From the NCBI GenBank assembly GCA_902496845.1, contig CABVCJ010000015.1, positions 1 through 34,650 on the forward strand: a stretch of DNA of 34,650 nucleotides. The letters are read 5' to 3'. This DNA comes from an uncultured Collinsella sp. GTDB taxonomy: Bacteria; Actinomycetota; Coriobacteriia; Coriobacteriales; Coriobacteriaceae. The translations under genes and the position numbers were made by a program. The notes beneath the pieces were generated by a model. That model did no database searches, had not been told where the DNA came from, and saw nothing but the letters and a program-made list of their open reading frames with translations. This document shows, piece after piece, positions 15,009 through 21,928 of the stretch. The stretch's first letter is position 1, and each line of letters opens with the position of its first letter.

Positions 15009-15168
15009 CCATCAATAAAGGGGCGCCCGCCCGGCGACGGAATATAAGGTTTATCGCGAGTTCCGCACGAGCCGGAGAGCACTTAATGTGCTCTCCGTGC
15101 GAGCAGGACTGTAGAGTAGGAAACCTTATATTCCGCCGCCGGGCGGGCGAAACATTTAGAAGATGGAC
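15009..15168 (+). repeat. Nested long-hairpin element, copy C
   Basis: The outer arms 15025-15052 and 15121-15148 match at 27 of 28 positions, ending in GGAATATAAGGTTT and AAACCTTATATTCC. The inner hairpin GGAGAGCAC/GTGCTCTCC sits at 15074-15096. Shared with copy B are the unpaired blocks ATCGCGAGTTCCGCAC, CACTTAATGTG and AGGACTGTAGAG, while stem sequences have changed on both sides. The element abuts the TAG of the minus-strand gene at 15169, again reading TAGGTCCATCTTCTAAA. Confidence 0.85.
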
Positions 15169-15831
15169 CTAGCACTCCTTCTTCATGGCGCTGTAGCCAA
15201 TCAGCACGGTCCACACGTACGCGCAGGTCTTGGGGATCATGAGCATGCCGATAGCCGGGACAACCTCGGCCCACAGGACCACGGGAATGTAGAAGCCAAA
15301 GCTCAGCACAATGGTGAGCCACATCCAGCGGAAGGCTTCGTCGTTATCTTCCCTGGCACTGCGGTAAAACAGCACGATGACCATAAGGCCCATGATGGCA
15401 AACGGGATGTTGCGCAGGATACCCCATGCAAGCGGGGTCTGGTTGGTGAGCCACTGGTTTTGCGGCAGCATGCACAGCGCGACACGCATGACGGCCAGGG
15501 CAAAGATCGCCACGGTCGTTCCGACGTGGTTCTTCACCTGGTAGCGCTCGCGCCACACGTAGTAGAGCAGTACGTAGAAGATGGTCATGGTAATCGAGGT
15601 AATCCACTTGCCCAGGCCCAGCTGCACGGCATAAGCGTCAAAGCCGGTCGTGCAGAGCGCCAGCGCGCGGGGGACCAGGTGGAACGAATCACCGGCGCCC
15701 AAAACGACCGCCATCCAGCCAAACAGCTGGAACTGACGGTTGCCCTTGCTGCCGCGAATCATGCGAATGCCGAGGGTAATGACCGTCACCAGATAGACGA
15801 TGTCGAATAGCGTTTCGAATAAAGCACGCAT
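15169..15831 (-). CDS. Multi-pass membrane protein, TetR-associated, function unknown
   Basis: A 220-aa hydrophobic protein. The ATG at 15831 is chosen for AAGGGAG 8 bases upstream; the frame remains open to 15888 without a better start. Around seven hydrophobic segments are visible, with loops such as RMIRGSKGNRQFQ and VWRERYQVKNH, and a short basic/cysteine tail (KKEC). I do not recognise the family. A GTGAAC-N3-GTTCAC palindrome lies upstream, almost the same as one before the tetR gene that follows at 16514, so this gene is the likely target of that repressor. Its promoter must lie between the tetR terminator (15931-15955) and the ATG. The stop codon coincides with the edge of nested element copy C. 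Confidence 0.75.
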   Translation of the reverse strand: MRALFETLFDIVYLVTVITLGIRMIRGSKGNRQFQLFGWMAVVLGAGDSFHLVPRALALCTTGFDAYAVQLGLGKWITSITMTIFYVLLYYVWRERYQVKNHVGTTVAIFALAVMRVALCMLPQNQWLTNQTPLAWGILRNIPFAIMGLMVIVLFYRSAREDNDEAFRWMWLTIVLSFGFYIPVVLWAEVVPAIGMLMIPKTCAYVWTVLIGYSAMKKEC

Positions 15832-15904
15832 ATATACGTCTCCCTTAATGAATGGTTGCAAACGAACGGTTTTGGTTCTTGGTGCCACGCACCACCTCCT
15901 TAAC

Positions 15905-15919
15905 GTGAACGCTGTTCAC
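15905..15919. promoter_or_regulatory. Candidate TetR operator before the membrane-protein gene
   Basis: GTGAACGCTGTTCAC is a perfect palindrome around a 3-base centre, about 75 bp before the ATG at 15831. A near-identical sequence, GTGAACATTGTTCAT, precedes the tetR gene at 16530-16544. Two copies, one before each gene of the pair, are what a TetR-family repressor site would look like. Confidence 0.7.
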
Positions 15920-15930
15920 TTTCTAACCAT

Positions 15931-15955
15931 AAAAATCCCCGCCTTGCGCGGGGCC
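15931..15955 (-). terminator. Intrinsic terminator of the tetR gene
   Basis: On the minus strand CCCCGC pairs with GCGGGG (15937-15953), followed by ATTTTTA. It begins 2 bp after the tetR stop at 15957 and separates tetR from the membrane-protein gene. Confidence 0.8.
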
Positions 15956-15956
15956 G

Positions 15957-16514
15957 TTAGTAGAGGGTTCGGCGCGTAATCTCGAGCGCGGCACTCGGAT
16001 CAAAGTCTTGCCGGATCACGGCAGAGAGCATGAGCGAGAATAGGACCTCGGCAAATTGCTCGGCCGAGAACTGCTCCGTAAAGGCGCCCTCGCGCACTTG
16101 CGGGTCGCGCTCGAGCACCATACAGAGCTGGTCGAGAATATGCTGCCAGGCATGGTGCATGCGGCGTTTGCCGTCCGCAGTGTCTTGCTGCATAAAACTC
16201 AGCGAATGGTGCGTAAAGAAACCCGGATACGTTTGACAGCCGTACTCCATCTGGCGATACATCCAGCGAATGCACGCGAGCGTGTCGTCCAGAACGGTTT
16301 CATCATCGGGGTGATGGAAAATGTCGCCCCAGACGCTTGCCACGGTCGCACCCACCAACGCTGTCTTAGAATCAAAGTAGTTGTAGATGCATCCGACCGA
16401 CACGCCGCATGCCGCGGCAACCGAGCGAATATTGACGCCGGTCCAACCGTTTTCCTGGATGAGCTTACGGCTCGTCTTCAGGATTTCCTCCTTAGACGTC
16501 GCTGCGTTATTCAT
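15957..16514 (-). CDS. TetR/AcrR-family transcriptional regulator
   Basis: A 185-aa regulator. The ATG at 16514 has GGAGG 7 bases upstream; a start at 16544 would read through the candidate operator. An N-terminal helix-turn-helix is clear: EEILKTSRKLIQENGWTGV, then IRSVAAACGVSVGCIYNYF with the usual YNYFDSK recognition-helix end (residues about 8-56). The remainder is an all-helical ligand and dimer domain with no recognisable signature. The palindrome GTGAACATTGTTCAT immediately upstream suggests autorepression, and the matching site before 15831 suggests that the membrane protein is its regulatory target. Ligand unknown. Confidence 0.85.
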   Translation of the reverse strand: MNNAATSKEEILKTSRKLIQENGWTGVNIRSVAAACGVSVGCIYNYFDSKTALVGATVASVWGDIFHHPDDETVLDDTLACIRWMYRQMEYGCQTYPGFFTHHSLSFMQQDTADGKRRMHHAWQHILDQLCMVLERDPQVREGAFTEQFSAEQFAEVLFSLMLSAVIRQDFDPSAALEITRRTLY

Positions 16515-16529
16515 GCTTTCGCCTCCAAT

Positions 16530-16544
16530 GTGAACATTGTTCAT
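16530..16544. promoter_or_regulatory. Candidate TetR operator before tetR
   Basis: GTGAACATTGTTCAT forms an inverted repeat TGAAC-N3-GTTCA located 15 bp upstream of the tetR ATG and overlapping where its promoter or leader would be. It matches the palindrome at 15905-15919 at 12 of 15 positions. Confidence 0.7.
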
Positions 16545-16570
16545 TTTTCCACAGCGCGGTCGCCTGTCAA

Positions 16571-16598
16571 GAAAAAAGCCTCGAGGATTTCGAGGCTT
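16571..16598 (-). terminator. Intrinsic terminator of the flavodoxin-like gene
   Basis: On the minus strand AGCCTCGA pairs with TCGAGGCT, followed by TTTTTTC. It lies about 40 bp after the stop at 16638 and before the tetR promoter region. Confidence 0.85.
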
Positions 16599-16637
16599 TC
16601 ACTCCTGTATTATTTCGCACGCACGACGGCGGTAGGT

Positions 16638-17189
16638 CTACTCGCCCAGCACGGCCTTCTTGGCGGCTGCAGCCATGTTGTCCAGATCTTCCTTGGTGGG
16701 GTGATCCTTTGCGGCGACCCAGTTATCGAGCAGCAACTTAGCGCGGGCGTTGTCGGGATCTTGCTCGAGCATGGCCTCGTAGCGCTGCTTGACCGCAGGA
16801 CCCATCTTACCCTGGCACATCGCCCAGCCTACAAGCTCGGCATCATTGGCCAAATTGGAGGTCACGCGATCGATAATCTGCCCAAAGTACTCCTCGCTGG
16901 CCCCAAAGCCGCAGGTGCCAAACAGGAACACGCGCTTGCCGTGCAAGGCGGAGAGCAACGCCGCGACCGAAGGCGTGCACGCGCCCTTGTCGCACCAAAA
17001 ACCGACGAGCACCGTATCGGCCGCGCAGGCGCACTGCGCCTCGAGCGCAACCTGATCTGCATCCGCATCGTCGCTCAACGCCGCGGCGTGGACAAACTCA
17101 ACACCCGCAGCCTGCAGAACGCGCTTGATCGCGCCCGAAACCATCCTGGTATTACCGCTCTTGCTGTTAACCACCAAAGAGCACGTCAT
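16638..17189 (-). CDS. Flavodoxin-like FMN protein
   Basis: A 183-aa protein from ATG 17189; a GTG at 17195 is a possible earlier start and GAGG lies upstream of both. The N-terminal beta strand and loop VVNSKSGNTRMVSGAIKRVL is the flavodoxin phosphate-binding loop (S-x-x-G-N-T). LVGFWCDKGACTPSVAALL and KRVFLFGTCGFG correspond to the second and third FMN-contacting loops of the subgroup that includes the BilS-type proteins. A C-terminal helical tail of about 60 residues is longer than in minimal flavodoxins. It probably carries electrons for a reductase not encoded nearby. It stands alone, with its own terminator and a candidate promoter. The BilS resemblance is from memory of the W-x-D-K-G pattern and is uncertain. 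Confidence 0.75.
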   Translation of the reverse strand: MTCSLVVNSKSGNTRMVSGAIKRVLQAAGVEFVHAAALSDDADADQVALEAQCACAADTVLVGFWCDKGACTPSVAALLSALHGKRVFLFGTCGFGASEEYFGQIIDRVTSNLANDAELVGWAMCQGKMGPAVKQRYEAMLEQDPDNARAKLLLDNWVAAKDHPTKEDLDNMAAAAKKAVLGE

Positions 17190-17248
17190 AGTCACGTTGC
17201 CTCGTTTCCCCCAAAACTAAAGCCACAAATGCAATTTACTAGATGAAT

Positions 17249-17276
17249 ATCTTAGTACTAACGTGACAGATGTAAA
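17249..17276 (-). promoter_or_regulatory. Candidate promoter of the flavodoxin-like gene
   Basis: On the minus strand TTTACA (17271-17276) and TAAGAT (17249-17254) are separated by 16 bp. The 10-bp palindrome TTAGTACTAA (17252-17261) overlaps the spacer and -10 and could be an operator half. Confidence 0.4.
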
Positions 17277-17316
17277 CCACCGTCTGTCGATTGATTAATT
17301 TGCCCCACGGGCTTGC

Positions 17317-19176
17317 TTACTGGGCGAACTGACTGCGGTAGAGCTCGGCATAGAAGCCGTCTGCCGCCAGCAGCTCGTCGTGCGTGCCGCGCTCGATAAT
17401 CTCGCCGTCGCGCATGACCAGAATGCAATCGGCGTTGCGAATCGTCGACAGGCGGTGTGCCACGACAAAGCTTGTGCGACCGGTCATGAGCTCGTCGAAT
17501 GCCGCCTGCACCTGCAGCTCGGTACGCGTATCGATGCTCGACGTTGCCTCGTCCAGCAGCAGAATCGCCGGATCGGTAAGCATAACGCGCGCGATGCACA
17601 GCAGTTGTTTTTGACCCTGGCTAAACGTACCGCCGTCCTCGCCGATGACCGTATCGTAGCCGCCTGGCAGCTGCACGATAAACTTGTGCGCGTGCGCGCG
17701 CTTGGCGGCTTCGATAACCTGCTCGCGCGTGGCTCCTGGGCAACCGTAGGCGATGTTCTGGGCCACCGTGCCCTCGAACAGCCAGGTGTCCTGCAGCACC
17801 ATGCCAAAGGCGCGGCGCAGGCTCGCACGCGTGTAGTCGCGCGAGGAGCGACCATCGACCACGATGCGCCCAGCATCGATATCGTAAAAGCGCAGCAGCA
17901 GGTTGATGAGCGTCGTCTTGCCACAGCCCGTGGGACCGACGAGGGCATAGCGCATACCGGGCTTGGCATCGATGCAGATATCCTGCAGCAGTTTGCGGTC
18001 GGGCATATAGCTAAAGTCCACATGCTCAAACGAAACCTCGCCCTTCGGCGCGGTGAGCTCAATGGCATCCACAGCGTCGGGCTCCTGCTCGCACGCATCG
18101 AGCAACGCGAACATGCGGCGCGCCGAGGCGTACGCGGTCTGGATCTGCGTGATGACGTTCGTGACCTCATTGAACGGCTTAGTGTACTGGTTGGCGTAGG
18201 ATAGGAAGATCTGCACGCCGCCCACCGTAAGCGCCGCGGGCACGCCCGTGATCACGCCCACGCAGCCGATTACAGCGACCACGGCGTAGATGATGTTATT
18301 GATAAAGCGCGTGCCAGGGTTAGAAAGCGAACCCATAAACTGCGCGCGCTCACCTGCCGTGTAGAGCTCAGCGTTGAGAGCATCGAAGCGCTGTTGAGCG
18401 TGCGGGCCGTAGGCGAAAGCGTCCACGAGCTTTTGCTCACCCACATACTCCTCAATATGACCGCCGAGTTGGCCCTGGATGCGCTGTTGAGCAGCGAAGC
18501 TCTTATTGGAAAGCTTGGCGATGGCACCGGCCGCAAAGATGGAAAGCGGCGTGACGAGCACCACCACAAGCGTCATGGTCAGGTTGATGGAGAGCATAAA
18601 CGCGAGCGTGCCCACGATGGTGATGACGCCGGTAAAGAGCTGCGTAAAGCCCTGCAGCAGGCCGTCACCCACCTGATCGACGTCATTGACCACGCGGCTC
18701 ATGAGGTCGCCGTGGGCATGGCCGTCGATAAAGCTGAGCGGCATGCGGCTGAGCTTGTCGCTCGCCTCAACGCGCATGTCGCGCACCGTCTCGTAGGACA
18801 GACGGTTGACGCAGTAGCCCTGCAGCCACTGGAAGGCCGCCGCGCCCGCAACGACAATCGCGAGCTTGGTAACGAGCGGCAGCAGCGCGTCAAAGTCCAC
18901 CTGCCCGGCGGCAACGATGAGGTCGATGCCCTCGCCGATGAGGATGGGCGTATAGAGCTGCAAGATCACCGAGATGGCGGCGCTCACAAACGATGCCGTA
19001 AACGAAATGCGATGCGGACGGACGTAGCCCAGCAGGCGGCGAGTTACCGCGCCCACGGGGTAGCGCTCGGGGTCGCCGGGCTGACGCGGGCCGTCACCCA
19101 AGTCGTTGAGGTTATCGTTGCCGGACACGTTGGCCGTCATCGTGGCGACCGAACCGGAAGAAGTATACGGATTCAT
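17317..19176 (-). CDS. ABC exporter half-transporter, catalytic-site partner (pair 1, subunit B)
   Basis: A 619-aa type IV ABC exporter subunit: six hydrophobic segments in residues about 50-340, then an ATPase domain. Walker A GPTGCGKTT lies near residue 414, a degenerate signature FSQGQKQ near 516 and Walker B LLLDEATSS near 539 with the catalytic Glu present. An N-terminal 45-residue polar stretch precedes the membrane domain. The gene starts immediately after the TAA of the partner gene (TAAATG), with GGAGGG inside that gene, so the two are coupled. Degenerate signature here plus degenerate Walker B in the partner is the known pattern of heterodimeric exporters (as in TM287/288 and BmrCD). 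Substrate unknown. Confidence 0.9.
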   Translation of the reverse strand: MNPYTSSGSVATMTANVSGNDNLNDLGDGPRQPGDPERYPVGAVTRRLLGYVRPHRISFTASFVSAAISVILQLYTPILIGEGIDLIVAAGQVDFDALLPLVTKLAIVVAGAAAFQWLQGYCVNRLSYETVRDMRVEASDKLSRMPLSFIDGHAHGDLMSRVVNDVDQVGDGLLQGFTQLFTGVITIVGTLAFMLSINLTMTLVVVLVTPLSIFAAGAIAKLSNKSFAAQQRIQGQLGGHIEEYVGEQKLVDAFAYGPHAQQRFDALNAELYTAGERAQFMGSLSNPGTRFINNIIYAVVAVIGCVGVITGVPAALTVGGVQIFLSYANQYTKPFNEVTNVITQIQTAYASARRMFALLDACEQEPDAVDAIELTAPKGEVSFEHVDFSYMPDRKLLQDICIDAKPGMRYALVGPTGCGKTTLINLLLRFYDIDAGRIVVDGRSSRDYTRASLRRAFGMVLQDTWLFEGTVAQNIAYGCPGATREQVIEAAKRAHAHKFIVQLPGGYDTVIGEDGGTFSQGQKQLLCIARVMLTDPAILLLDEATSSIDTRTELQVQAAFDELMTGRTSFVVAHRLSTIRNADCILVMRDGEIIERGTHDELLAADGFYAELYRSQFAQ

Positions 19177-21051
19177 TTAGCAGCCCTCCTTTGCGCAGAC
19201 GGATGCCGGGGCAGCCGGGGCAGACGCGGGACTTGGGACGGACGCGGGCGTCGCGTTCCCCTGCTGACCCTCGAGCTCCTCGCGACGAAGCTGCGACTGG
19301 CAAATCTCGCGATAGAGCTGGCAGGTCGTGTACAGCTCATCGTGCGTGCCCAGGCCTGCGACAGAGCCGTGGTCGAGCACGCAGATCATGTCGGCATCGC
19401 GCACGGTCGAGACGCGCTGGCTCACGATCACCGTGGTCAGCGGGAGCCCGCCCGCGGCGGCACCGCGCACGCTGCGCTCGCGGATGGCGTGGCGAAGCGC
19501 CGCGTCGGTCTTAAAGTCGAGCGCCGAGGCGGAGTCATCCATGATCAGAATCTGCGGCGAGCCCACCAGGGCACGCGCAATGGTCAGGCGCTGGCGCTGG
19601 CCACCGCTAAAGTTCTTGCCGCCCGCCTCGACCGGGGCGTCGAGCCCCTGCGGCTTGTTGCGCACGAACTCGCTGGCCTGCGCCATTTTGAGCGCCGCCC
19701 ACAGTTCCTCATCGGTTGCCGACTCGTCGCGCCAGGTTAGGTTGCTGCGGATCGTGCCACTCACGAGCGACGCGCGCTGCGGTACGGTCGCGACCACATG
19801 GCGCAGCTGATCGAGCGGCCAGGCGCGCACGTCGGCGCCCATTACGCTCACGCTGCCGACGCCTGTGTCGTACAGGCGCGGGATGAGCGAGACGAGCGTC
19901 GACTTACCGCTGCCCGTGCCGCCGATAATGCCGAGGGTTTTGCCCAGCGGCAGCTCCAGGGTCACATCGCTCACGGCATTTGCCGCGCCCGCGCCAAACG
20001 AAAAGCTCGCATGGTCAAAGCTCAGTGCGGGGACTGGAGCAGCACCACCCGCCAGTTCGCTCGGCTCGGGCAGCGCGACCGGCTGGTTGCCCTCGTCGGT
20101 AATGCTCGGCACGCAATTGAGCACCTCGTTGATACGCGACGCGCTGGCGCTCGCCTTGGTAAAGACCACGACCAGGTTGGCGACGTACACGATGGAGGTC
20201 AGGGTTTGCGTCATGTAGTTGACGAACGCCATGACCTGGCCCTGTGTGAGTTCGCCCACGTTGACCTGGATGCCGCCCACCCACAGGATAGCGCATACGC
20301 CCAGGTTCATCACCAAAAACGTGACGGGGTTGAGAATCGACGAGAGCTTGCCCACCGCGATGGCGGTATGGGCCTGATCATCGGCGGCTTGGGCAAAGCG
20401 CTCGCGCTCGTGGTCTTCGCGCACAAACGCACGGACCACGCGGGCGCCCGAAAGACCCTCACGGCAAATGAGCGCGATGCGGTCGAGCTTTGCCTGCAGC
20501 TGCTTGTAATACGGAATGCAGCGCGCCATGACAAACCAAAACACCAAGCCAATGGCGGGCGTGCAAATCAAAAAGATCATGCCGAGCTTAAGGTCGATGG
20601 CAAGGGCCGCACACATAGAGCCCACCGCCAGGAAGGGCCAGCGGATGAGCATGCGTACGCCCAGCGCCACGGCAAGCTGCACCTGGTTGACGTCATTGGT
20701 GATGCGCGTGATGAGCGACGGCGTGCCAAAGCGGTCGAGTTCGGCATAGCTCAGCTTATTGATGTGCTCGTAGAGCGCACCACGGATATCGGTGCCCATG
20801 CCCTGCGAGGTCAGCGCCGCCATCTTTTGGCAGACGAGCGTAAACGAGATGCCGATCACGGCCATAGCGGCAAGTACCATGCCGTAGCAGATAACGGCGT
20901 TCACGTCGTGCGCGCCGATACCTTTATCGATCATCTGGGCAATCACGAGCGGCGTCAGCAGGTCAAAGATCACTTCAATCAACTTGCACGCAGGGCCAAT
21001 CACCATATACCGGCGAAACTTACCACCAAAACGCCTGAGCAGCTCAATCAT
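19177..21051 (-). CDS. ABC exporter half-transporter, degenerate Walker B (pair 1, subunit A)
   Basis: A 624-aa exporter subunit with an N-terminal six-helix membrane domain and a C-terminal ATPase. Walker A GGTGSGKST lies near residue 375, canonical signature FSGGQRQ near 480 and Walker B ILIMDDSAS near 500, where Asp replaces the catalytic Glu. The C-terminal ~30 residues are Ala/Pro-rich and end in KEGC. AGGGAG precedes the ATG by 9 bases. With the abutting downstream gene it forms a heterodimer with one active ATP site. No adjacent regulator; the divergent neighbour is the SRP RNA region. Drug or lipid export is the usual role of this family, but nothing here identifies the cargo. Confidence 0.9.
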   Translation of the reverse strand: MIELLRRFGGKFRRYMVIGPACKLIEVIFDLLTPLVIAQMIDKGIGAHDVNAVICYGMVLAAMAVIGISFTLVCQKMAALTSQGMGTDIRGALYEHINKLSYAELDRFGTPSLITRITNDVNQVQLAVALGVRMLIRWPFLAVGSMCAALAIDLKLGMIFLICTPAIGLVFWFVMARCIPYYKQLQAKLDRIALICREGLSGARVVRAFVREDHERERFAQAADDQAHTAIAVGKLSSILNPVTFLVMNLGVCAILWVGGIQVNVGELTQGQVMAFVNYMTQTLTSIVYVANLVVVFTKASASASRINEVLNCVPSITDEGNQPVALPEPSELAGGAAPVPALSFDHASFSFGAGAANAVSDVTLELPLGKTLGIIGGTGSGKSTLVSLIPRLYDTGVGSVSVMGADVRAWPLDQLRHVVATVPQRASLVSGTIRSNLTWRDESATDEELWAALKMAQASEFVRNKPQGLDAPVEAGGKNFSGGQRQRLTIARALVGSPQILIMDDSASALDFKTDAALRHAIRERSVRGAAAGGLPLTTVIVSQRVSTVRDADMICVLDHGSVAGLGTHDELYTTCQLYREICQSQLRREELEGQQGNATPASVPSPASAPAAPASVCAKEGC

Positions 21052-21248
21052 AAAAAGGCGCTCCCTATCATCATCTCAATTCAATCTGATTCATGATAGT
21101 ACGGAGAACCCTGGAGATGCGTAAGCAACTCGTTACAGATGTAAGGGCAACGGTCACTAGCGCCCAAGGCACGTAGCAGCCGATGTTTTGGCAACGCCAG
21201 CGAGCGGCATAACGCCGGGGATTCAATTATCAGATAAATGTGACCCTT

Positions 21249-21387
21249 CAGGCGGTTTTGGTCGGCTACCCGCGGGTGCCGGCAGGGCGCTTGGTAGTCG
21301 AGCGATCCCGCAGGCGAAGCCGAGGACCAGCGAGACACCAAGCGCCCTGCCGGCACTCGCGGGTAGCCGCGGCACCAAAAAACGCCT
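21249..21387. repeat. Long inverted repeat next to the SRP RNA gene
   Basis: Arms 21264-21295 and 21337-21368 match at 31 of 32 positions around a 41-base GC-rich loop. Weaker pairing extends outward (AGGCGGTTTTGG with CCAAAAAACGCCT). The outer right edge supplies a T-run (CGTTTTTTGG on the minus strand) just after the SRP RNA 3' end. It could be part of the SRP RNA terminator or an independent hairpin element. Confidence 0.8.
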
Positions 21388-21395
21388 GCGCACTC

Positions 21396-21484
21396 GATGG
21401 ATTCGGATGCCCGACAGAGGCTCCTTATGGCTGCTTCCTTCCGGACCTGACCAGATTCGGAACATGTCGTCATCCGAACCCATC
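21396..21484 (-). ncRNA. ffs: Signal recognition particle RNA (small bacterial type)
   Basis: The minus strand carries the near-invariant SRP apical domain: GGTCAGGTCCGGAAGGAAGCAGCC. This is the Ffh-binding hairpin with its symmetric and asymmetric loops (given here as 21422-21445 on the plus strand complement). Flanking sequences GATGGGTTCGGATG and CATCCGAATCCATC pair to close the rod (21471-21484 with 21396-21409), giving an ~89-nt 4.5S-like molecule. It binds Ffh to target membrane proteins cotranslationally. A promoter lies just upstream. The mature ends are estimated from the closing stem. Confidence 0.93.
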
Positions 21485-21506
21485 GAACGCGCTAGGCGCT
21501 CGATAT

Positions 21507-21535
21507 ATCTTACCCGCTCCCGCCCGATGGGGCAA
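21507..21535 (-). promoter_or_regulatory. Candidate promoter of the SRP RNA gene
   Basis: On the minus strand TTGCCC (21530-21535) and TAAGAT (21507-21512) are separated by 17 bp, each matching the consensus at four of six positions. Transcription would begin near 21500, about 15 bases before the closing stem of the mature RNA. Confidence 0.5.
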
Positions 21536-21544
21536 GGTAGCTAA

Positions 21545-21613
21545 TTTGGGACGGGGCTTTTTGACTACTTGGGCAATCAGATCGACAGGTAGTCAAAATA
21601 GCCCCGTTCCAAA
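21545..21613. repeat. Inverted repeat with 24-bp arms
   Basis: TTTGGGACGGGGCTTTTTGAC... (21545-21568) pairs with GTAGTCAAAATAGCCCCG... (21589-21613), with one mismatch and one bulge, around a 20-base loop. It is upstream of the SRP RNA promoter; no gene is associated with it. Confidence 0.7.
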
Positions 21614-21636
21614 AAGACTGGTCTGACGCTGCGCCA

Positions 21637-21790
21637 CGAAAAGGGCCCATCTACTACGTTTTGGTCGCAGGGGTCAACCATAGCGTGCTTTTTCGAATAG
21701 CGGCAAGCTCTCTACCTGCGGTTTTATTTTTGCAAATCCCGGAATGGTCGAGGGTGGCCGGTTTAACGTAGTAGATGGCCGCCTTTCGTG
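21637..21790. repeat. Spaced inverted repeat around ~100 bp
   Basis: CCATCTACTACGTT (21647-21660) is repeated exactly as AACGTAGTAGATGG (21765-21778), with weaker pairing outward (CGAAAAGG with CCTTTCG). The enclosed ~104 bp contain no coding frame that looks real. It resembles a small palindromic element. Confidence 0.6.
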
Positions 21791-21839
21791 GCAGGCGGTC
21801 CGGCTCGAGACCCAAGGCAGCCAACCTCGAATGGCCATT

Positions 21840-21918
21840 CTCGAAGTTGCGGTGGAATACGGACTGAATTGGCCCCTTAAAGGCAAAAACACTCCGTATT
21901 TCACCGCAACTTATCGAG
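21840..21918. repeat. Inverted repeat after the tadA-glycerate kinase gene
   Basis: CTCGAAGTTGCGGTGGAATA... (21840-21865) pairs with ...TATTTCACCGCAACTTATCGAG (21891-21918 region) with few mismatches. It starts about 10 bp after the minus-strand stop at 21929, so it may form the 3' end of that transcript, though no T-tract follows the stem. Confidence 0.65.
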
Positions 21919-21928
21919 GGGACGGGTT

